In this document: one piece after another, positions 59,236 to 64,000 of the stretch
Layout of the letters: each line of letters starts with the position of its first letter
Numbering within the stretch: position 1 is the first letter of the stretch
Assembly (NCBI GenBank): GCA_017511045.1
Contig: JAFWLM010000101.1
Location: 1 to 64,000 of the forward strand
Origin: Lachnospiraceae bacterium
GTDB lineage: Bacteria; Bacillota; Clostridia; Lachnospirales; Lachnospiraceae
Direction of reading: 5' to 3'
Length of the DNA: 64,000 nt
Notes under the pieces: model-generated
The model's database searches: none
Told to the model about the DNA's origin: nothing
What the model saw: only the letters and a program-made list of their open reading frames with translations
Made by a program: the position numbers and the translations under genes

Positions 59236-61893
59236 TCAGCCTTTCATTTTCTCAATCTGCGCAAGCACTTTTTCAAGCTGCGCAGCATATTTTTCACGTT
59301 TCTCTTTTTCCTGATTGATCTTTGCCTCCGGCGCTTTGCTTACAAAATTCGGATTATTCAGCATTCCGTCCGAACGCTTAAGCTCTCCTTCCAGACGCTT
59401 TTTCTCCTGCTCCAGTCTTGCAAGCTCTTTCTCTTTATCGACCAGCTCTTCCAAAGGAATATAAACTGCAACATCTGCAAGTTGTACGCTGACAGCGTCA
59501 TCTCCGATGCCACTCATGTCTTTTTGAACATATACTTCCGCTGCCTTTCCAAGAGAGGCAAAGAAGATCTTACCGTTTTCGAAGATATCCCGTACGTGCT
59601 CTTTTTCACTTACAACATGAACCGGAACCTTTCTTCCAAGCGGGACATTCATATCAGATCTTACCGTACGGATTCCGCGGACTGCTTCCTTGATCATCTC
59701 GGTAGCTTCTTCACATTCTGCAAAGTTCAATTCATCTGAGTACTCCGGCCATGCAGAGATCATGATGGACTCTTCCGGTGCCTCAAAAAGAACATACGGT
59801 CTTAGTGTTGTATAGATCTCTTCGGTAACAAACGGCATATAAGGATGCAGGAGTTTGAGGGAGATCATCAATACTTTCTGCAAAGTGTAGAGCGCTGCGT
59901 CCTTGGATTCGTTTTCTCCGTAAAGACGGGGCTTCACCATCTCGATGTACCAGTCGCAGAATTCTTCCCAGATGAATTCATACAGTTTATCAGCTGCAAT
60001 ACCGATCTCATATTTATCCAGATTCTCAGTGACCTCTTTTGCAAGACGGTTTGCTTTTGAAAGGATCCATTTATCCGCATCCTGGAGTTTTTCTGCAGGG
60101 CAGGCTTCTTTTAAGCCGTCCTCCGGCATATTCATCATAATGAACCTGGATGCATTCCAGATCTTATTTGCAAAGTTCCGGCTTGCCTGAACTCTCTCAT
60201 AATAGAAACGCATATCATTTCCCGGAGAGTTGCCGGTTGCAAGGGTAAAGCGGAGCGCATCGGCGCCGTACTGGTCGATCACCTCAAGAGGATCGATCCC
60301 GTTTCCTAAGGATTTACTCATCTTGCGTCCCTTGTCATCACGCACCAGTCCGGTAAAGAGCACGGCATCAAACGGACGCTCACCCATCTGTTCGTATCCG
60401 GAGAAGATCATGCGGATGACCCAGAAGAAGATGATGTCATAACCGGTGATCAGGAGATCTGTCGGATAGAAGTATTCCAGATCTTTGGTCTTTTCCGGCC
60501 AGCCAAGTGTTGAAAACGGCCAGAGCGCAGAAGAAAACCAGGTATCTAAGCAGTCTTCATCCTGATGGAAATGATTCTTTCCGCATTTCGGGCAGACGGA
60601 CGGCATTTCCTTTGCCACGACCATCTCACCGCAGTCATCGCAGTAGTAAGCCGGGATTCGGTGTCCCCACCAGAGCTGCCTGGAAATACACCAGTCACGG
60701 ATATTATCGGTCCAGTTATGATAAAGCTTGCTCATTCGGCCGGGGATCAGCTTCACTTCGCCTTCATCGACCGCTTTGATCGCAGGCTTGATCATCTCAT
60801 CCATTTTTACGAACCACTGCTCTTTTACCATCGGCTCAATAACCGTGGAACAGCGGTCATGATATCCGACTGCATGCTCATGATCTAAAACCTTTACAAG
60901 CAGTCCCAGTTCTTCCAGATCCTTCACAACGGCATCCCTTGCCTCATAGGTTCCCATGCCGGCATATTTGCCGCCGTTTTCATTGATCGAGCCATCATCG
61001 TTAAATACACAGATCTCTTCCAGTCCGTGTTTTCTTCCCAGCTCGAAATCGTTCGGATCGTGTGCCGGAGTCACCTTCATGGCACCGGTTCCGACTTCCA
61101 GATCGATATATTCATCCGCAATGATCGGAATCTCTCTGTCCATCAGCGGAAGGATACAGGTCTTTCCGATATATTTCTGGTATCTCGGATCATCCGGATG
61201 AACGACAACTGCTGTATCGCCGAGCATCGTCTCCGGACGTGTCGTTGCGATCTCAATAAAATCATCCTCACCCTTGATCGGATAATTGATATGCCAGAAA
61301 TGACCGGCAGTGTCTTTATGCTCTACTTCCGCATCGCTGACAGAAGTCTGGCATTTCGGGCACCAGTTGATGATCTTTGTGCCTTTATAGATCCAGCCTT
61401 TTTCATAAAGCTTTACAAAGACTTCAAGAACTGCATTTGAAACCCCTTCGTCCATCGTAAAACGCTCTCTGTCCCAGTCGGCAGAGCTTCCCAGCTTTTT
61501 GAGCTGGTTGACGATACGTCCGCCGTATTCTTCTTTCCACTCCCATGCGCGCTTTAAAAAAGCTTCTCTTCCGAGATCTTCCTTGTGGAGCCCTTCTTTT
61601 TTCAGTTCCTCAATGATCTTGACTTCTGTCGCGATCGACGCATGGTCGCAGCCCGGCTGCCAGAGAGCATTATAGCCCTGCATTCTTTTCTGACGGATCA
61701 CAACATCCTGAAGGGTATTGTTCAGCGCATGTCCCATATGCAGCTGTCCCGTGATATTCGGAGGCGGCATGATGATGGTGAACGGCTTTTTATTTTCATC
61801 CGGTTCGGCATGAAAATATTTTTTTGCGATCCAGTTATCGTAGATCGTCTGTTCAATTGCTTTCGGGTCGTAGGTTTTAGCTAGTTCTTTCAT
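59236..61893 (-). CDS. valS: Valyl-tRNA synthetase
   Basis: 885 residues, class I synthetase. HIGH motif as HMGH (residues 52-55) in PPNITGQLHMGHALN, and KMSKS in GRKMSKSLGNGIDP. The editing domain (CP1) and a C-terminal coiled arm (about 815-885; LARLEQEKKRLEGELKR) are present. It charges tRNA-Val. Its start overlaps the end of the upstream gene by 17 nt in another frame, implying translational coupling. No T-box leader is visible. Confidence 0.97.
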   Translation of the reverse strand: MKELAKTYDPKAIEQTIYDNWIAKKYFHAEPDENKKPFTIIMPPPNITGQLHMGHALNNTLQDVVIRQKRMQGYNALWQPGCDHASIATEVKIIEELKKEGLHKEDLGREAFLKRAWEWKEEYGGRIVNQLKKLGSSADWDRERFTMDEGVSNAVLEVFVKLYEKGWIYKGTKIINWCPKCQTSVSDAEVEHKDTAGHFWHINYPIKGEDDFIEIATTRPETMLGDTAVVVHPDDPRYQKYIGKTCILPLMDREIPIIADEYIDLEVGTGAMKVTPAHDPNDFELGRKHGLEEICVFNDDGSINENGGKYAGMGTYEARDAVVKDLEELGLLVKVLDHEHAVGYHDRCSTVIEPMVKEQWFVKMDEMIKPAIKAVDEGEVKLIPGRMSKLYHNWTDNIRDWCISRQLWWGHRIPAYYCDDCGEMVVAKEMPSVCPKCGKNHFHQDEDCLDTWFSSALWPFSTLGWPEKTKDLEYFYPTDLLITGYDIIFFWVIRMIFSGYEQMGERPFDAVLFTGLVRDDKGRKMSKSLGNGIDPLEVIDQYGADALRFTLATGNSPGNDMRFYYERVQASRNFANKIWNASRFIMMNMPEDGLKEACPAEKLQDADKWILSKANRLAKEVTENLDKYEIGIAADKLYEFIWEEFCDWYIEMVKPRLYGENESKDAALYTLQKVLMISLKLLHPYMPFVTEEIYTTLRPYVLFEAPEESIMISAWPEYSDELNFAECEEATEMIKEAVRGIRTVRSDMNVPLGRKVPVHVVSEKEHVRDIFENGKIFFASLGKAAEVYVQKDMSGIGDDAVSVQLADVAVYIPLEELVDKEKELARLEQEKKRLEGELKRSDGMLNNPNFVSKAPEAKINQEKEKREKYAAQLEKVLAQIEKMKG

Positions 61894-62680
61894 AATATTC
61901 TTCTTTCCAGTTATCTATTATAGTCTGGCGGTTAATGCCATTTTCAAAATCATATATAAAGTTGACCGTTTCGTCACTGGTCTCGATCTCTCTTTTCAGC
62001 GCACCGACGCGGGCTCTGATCGTCTCTAAGGTCTCGTCCGAGATGTTAAACCTGATGATCGTATTTAGAAGTTCTTCTTCATCATTATTGACCAGCGCCA
62101 TATAGACGCAGGCTCTTGCATAGAGCGGATCCGGATAAAGATCATACGCATAGCTGAAGAAGCTGTTTGCATTCCGGCTCATGAAAAGCCGTGCATAGAT
62201 CACGCCGATCGAATACGCGACTTTTGCATAAAAAGCTTCGCTGAGCGCCTCTTTTTCCATTCCGGAAAGGATCTCAAAATAGACTCTTAATGCAGATTCC
62301 AGCTTGCCCATCTTGTAATAACCGTCCGCCTCGATCCTGAGTCGTTCCGCTTCCGACATGATATCAATGTTCATGACATAGGCCGCAACCACACTCAGCT
62401 CGCTGCCTGAATAATAATAACTCTCCTTCAGCAGATAACGGATAAAATCCTTGAGGTCCGCATTCTGCATGGAAAGTTTTCTAAGACCTTCCGCGATGTC
62501 ATCTCTTCCGAGCTCTTTTTCAATGTAATCAAAAAGCTCATCACAGAAAAACTCCCGGTAGACCAGGTTAATGTGATTAAAGATAAAGAAATTGATCTCT
62601 TCCAAAGAATAGACATTCGTCTTTATCGCCTCAATATAATATGGAGTTTTCGACTGCCTTCCGCAGACCTGGATCGCCAT
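61877..62680 (-). CDS. Helical-repeat (TPR-like) protein of unknown function
   Basis: 267 residues, soluble, almost entirely helical by composition. The part from about 113-190 has TPR-like spacing (AERLRIEADGYYKMGKLESALRVYFEIL is such a unit, seen as GYYKMGKLESALRVYFEIL; then FYAKVAYSIGVIYARLF, SFFSYAYDLYPDPLYA). The first 100 residues do not resemble anything I can name. It begins 9 nt after the actin-fold-like gene and overlaps valS by 17 nt. The two genes are probably made together; a partner role is likely but unproven. Confidence 0.78.
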   Translation of the reverse strand: MAIQVCGRQSKTPYYIEAIKTNVYSLEEINFFIFNHINLVYREFFCDELFDYIEKELGRDDIAEGLRKLSMQNADLKDFIRYLLKESYYYSGSELSVVAAYVMNIDIMSEAERLRIEADGYYKMGKLESALRVYFEILSGMEKEALSEAFYAKVAYSIGVIYARLFMSRNANSFFSYAYDLYPDPLYARACVYMALVNNDEEELLNTIIRFNISDETLETIRARVGALKREIETSDETVNFIYDFENGINRQTIIDNWKEEYYERTS

Positions 62681-62689
62681 TGTTTTTCC

Positions 62690-63964
62690 TTAAAATTCGC
62701 TCGTTAAATCAATCTGTTTTGTTGTTTCAAATCCGCTTGCCGGGAACAGGTCGCCAAAACCTTTATCCCGGACCGTGACCTCAAAGCTGTATTCGTTCAT
62801 ATATCTCAGTTCGATCTCGATCCTCGTCGCCTTATGCGGCCGCCTCGGGATCTCAGAAATATCGATATCAAAGCTGCTCCTCTTGTTTTCAATCAGGGAA
62901 GTAACATAAAAACGGATCGCGTCTGCTTCACTGACGATAAAATCCATCCGCATTCCCGCATCGAACCAGTCTTTCGGAGCCCTGCTCAAATTAAGAAGAA
63001 GTGTCTCATCTTTATGTTTTGCTTCCACTGAAACTGTATGCTTTGTACGGCCGGAACACACAATATTATAGTCCTGTCCGGGGCGCTCCGCTCTCAAAAG
63101 GCCGGACAGACAAGCGCCTTTCGCATACAGATTATTTCCTTTAAATGCCCTGTTTGTTTCAGAAACCCTGCGCAGTGTATTTCCGAACCAGAGATCAGAG
63201 AAACCTTCCCCTGTAAAATACACGCTGGAAATCCTGCTCTCCGCAGTGATCTCTTCATAAAGGTCTGTCAGCCTCTGATCCATCTGCTCCATCAGCACGC
63301 CGTTTCCCATATCCTCCATGGAAAAGTCGGATGTATGTGTCCGTTCACTGATATATACTAAATGGTCCGAGCCGCTCTTCGTGACCGTCAGGACTTTTTC
63401 GTAAAAACCTTCCGCTGTAAAGTCAAACAGGACGGAACCCTTGCTCCAGATGGAAGGTTCCTCATTCAGCAGATAATACGCAAAGCTTTCCGCACAGGTC
63501 TGAAGTTTCACTTTCTCCAATGGAAGCTTAAGGATCCGGAACACATCATTGATCGTATTCTTGATCTCAAGTGTTACCCGCCTTAAATTGATCGTAATGT
63601 TTTCCACGCCCATGACAGAGGTTGCCATCTGCGTGAGCTCTATGATCTTTCCGAAAAACACGGCCAGAAGCTGGGTATAGGAATACTCCTGTCCGTTGAT
63701 GGAACAGATGCCTCCCAGAAAAACATTTTCCAGAAAATCCTTATATAAACGTTCTCCTGTTTTTTCCGCATATTCGACTGCCGGCTGGCCTATGATCCAG
63801 TCTTTCGTCTCATGATTATAGCAAAGGGCCGTAGGGATCAGATAACGCATTGTCTCACCGCCATAGGAAATCGACTCCGGACGCTCATGGCGCTTGGAGT
63901 AATAGCTAGCCTGACAATATTTACCTGCATAATCGATCCCTATGATCAGTCCGCGTTTATCCAT
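62690..63964 (-). CDS. Actin/Hsp70-fold-like protein of unknown function (DUF5716-like)
   Basis: About 424 residues. The N-terminus GLIIGIDYAGKYCQASYYS resembles a phosphate-1 loop of the ASKHA (actin/Hsp70) superfamily. SVLFDFTAEGFYEKVL is like a phosphate-2 loop, and SVYFTGEGFSDLWF like the adenosine motif. The C-terminal 130 residues (about 295-424) look beta-rich, as in the substrate domain of Hsp70. I believe it corresponds to DUF5716, without certainty. ATG 63964 is used; TTG 63970 with GGAAAG six bases upstream is an alternative. It is followed by the helical-repeat gene and valS. Confidence 0.75.
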   Translation of the reverse strand: MDKRGLIIGIDYAGKYCQASYYSKRHERPESISYGGETMRYLIPTALCYNHETKDWIIGQPAVEYAEKTGERLYKDFLENVFLGGICSINGQEYSYTQLLAVFFGKIIELTQMATSVMGVENITINLRRVTLEIKNTINDVFRILKLPLEKVKLQTCAESFAYYLLNEEPSIWSKGSVLFDFTAEGFYEKVLTVTKSGSDHLVYISERTHTSDFSMEDMGNGVLMEQMDQRLTDLYEEITAESRISSVYFTGEGFSDLWFGNTLRRVSETNRAFKGNNLYAKGACLSGLLRAERPGQDYNIVCSGRTKHTVSVEAKHKDETLLLNLSRAPKDWFDAGMRMDFIVSEADAIRFYVTSLIENKRSSFDIDISEIPRRPHKATRIEIELRYMNEYSFEVTVRDKGFGDLFPASGFETTKQIDLTSEF

Positions 63965-64000
63965 GCTCAAAACAATCTTTCCATCAGTTTATCTTTCACA

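Noticed and set aside
1..64000. tRNA, rRNA, CRISPR, insertion sequence or prophage genes
   Set aside because: I looked for cloverleaf-like and repeat-spacer patterns, transposase or integrase motifs and long terminal inverted repeats and saw none.

Overview
The window reads as a chromosomal segment of an anaerobic Firmicute of class Clostridia, most like Lachnospiraceae or a neighbouring family. The grounds are two rubrerythrin-type peroxidases with a rubredoxin, butyrate kinases, a ferredoxin-linked 2-oxoacid oxidoreductase, DUF1846 and DUF1292 proteins, clostripain-type and GH25 wall enzymes, AGGAGG ribosome sites and sigma-A promoters of the TTGACA-N17-TATAAT type. I see no rRNA, tRNA, insertion sequence, prophage or CRISPR array. 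Coding density is high: no gap reaches 300 bases, and most genes lie on the minus strand in overlapping operons.

Left part (1-8105): a truncated AEC transporter, a DUF1292 protein, a clostripain-family (C11) membrane protease with a small basic partner, a SAM-dependent methyltransferase, and a PutP-type Na+/solute symporter behind a DUF1846 protein. Two convergent gene pairs share bidirectional terminators with nearly the same stem.

8159-14733: a probable amino-acid (2-oxoacid) fermentation operon. It runs iorA, iorB, a D-2-hydroxyacid dehydrogenase, a butyrate/acyl kinase, a GntR/FadR regulator and a second acyl kinase. A good promoter with a downstream TTGTCGACAA palindrome precedes iorA and is a likely operator for the GntR protein.

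14817-22514: a tightly packed envelope operon: MobA-like nucleotidyltransferase, membrane-anchored PIG-L deacetylase, GT2-GtrA fusion, phosphodiester glycosidase, a large charged coiled-coil membrane protein and a CapA-type phosphatase. Its combined function is not known to me. A rubrerythrin-rubredoxin operon diverges from it, with a palindrome at its transcription start.

23514-41455: a surface polysaccharide locus. It has an LCP ligase, several GT2 enzymes, a Wzz-like protein, Wzx flippase, Wzy polymerase, two different priming sugar transferases, a UDP-galactopyranose-mutase-like flavoprotein, a DegT aminotransferase and a CDP-glycerol phosphotransferase-like protein. Next to the last is the most unusual protein in the window: a YidC/Oxa1 domain fused through extra membrane helices to a sulfatase/phosphoglycerol-transferase domain. 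The conserved groove arginine of the YidC part is replaced by Asn. The locus starts 3 nt after a rubrerythrin gene.

41459-64000: mainly housekeeping and wall synthesis: GH25 lysozyme, phosphoglucomutase, CCA transferase, proS, metK, murA, M23 endopeptidase, dapA/dapB, class A PBP, YigZ and valS. There is also a GT-C-like membrane protein (DUF6077-like) and, at the right edge, a two-gene unit of unknown function (an actin/Hsp70-fold-like protein and a helical-repeat protein) whose reading frame overlaps valS. Several envelope genes have a -10 box so close to the start codon that they look leaderless.
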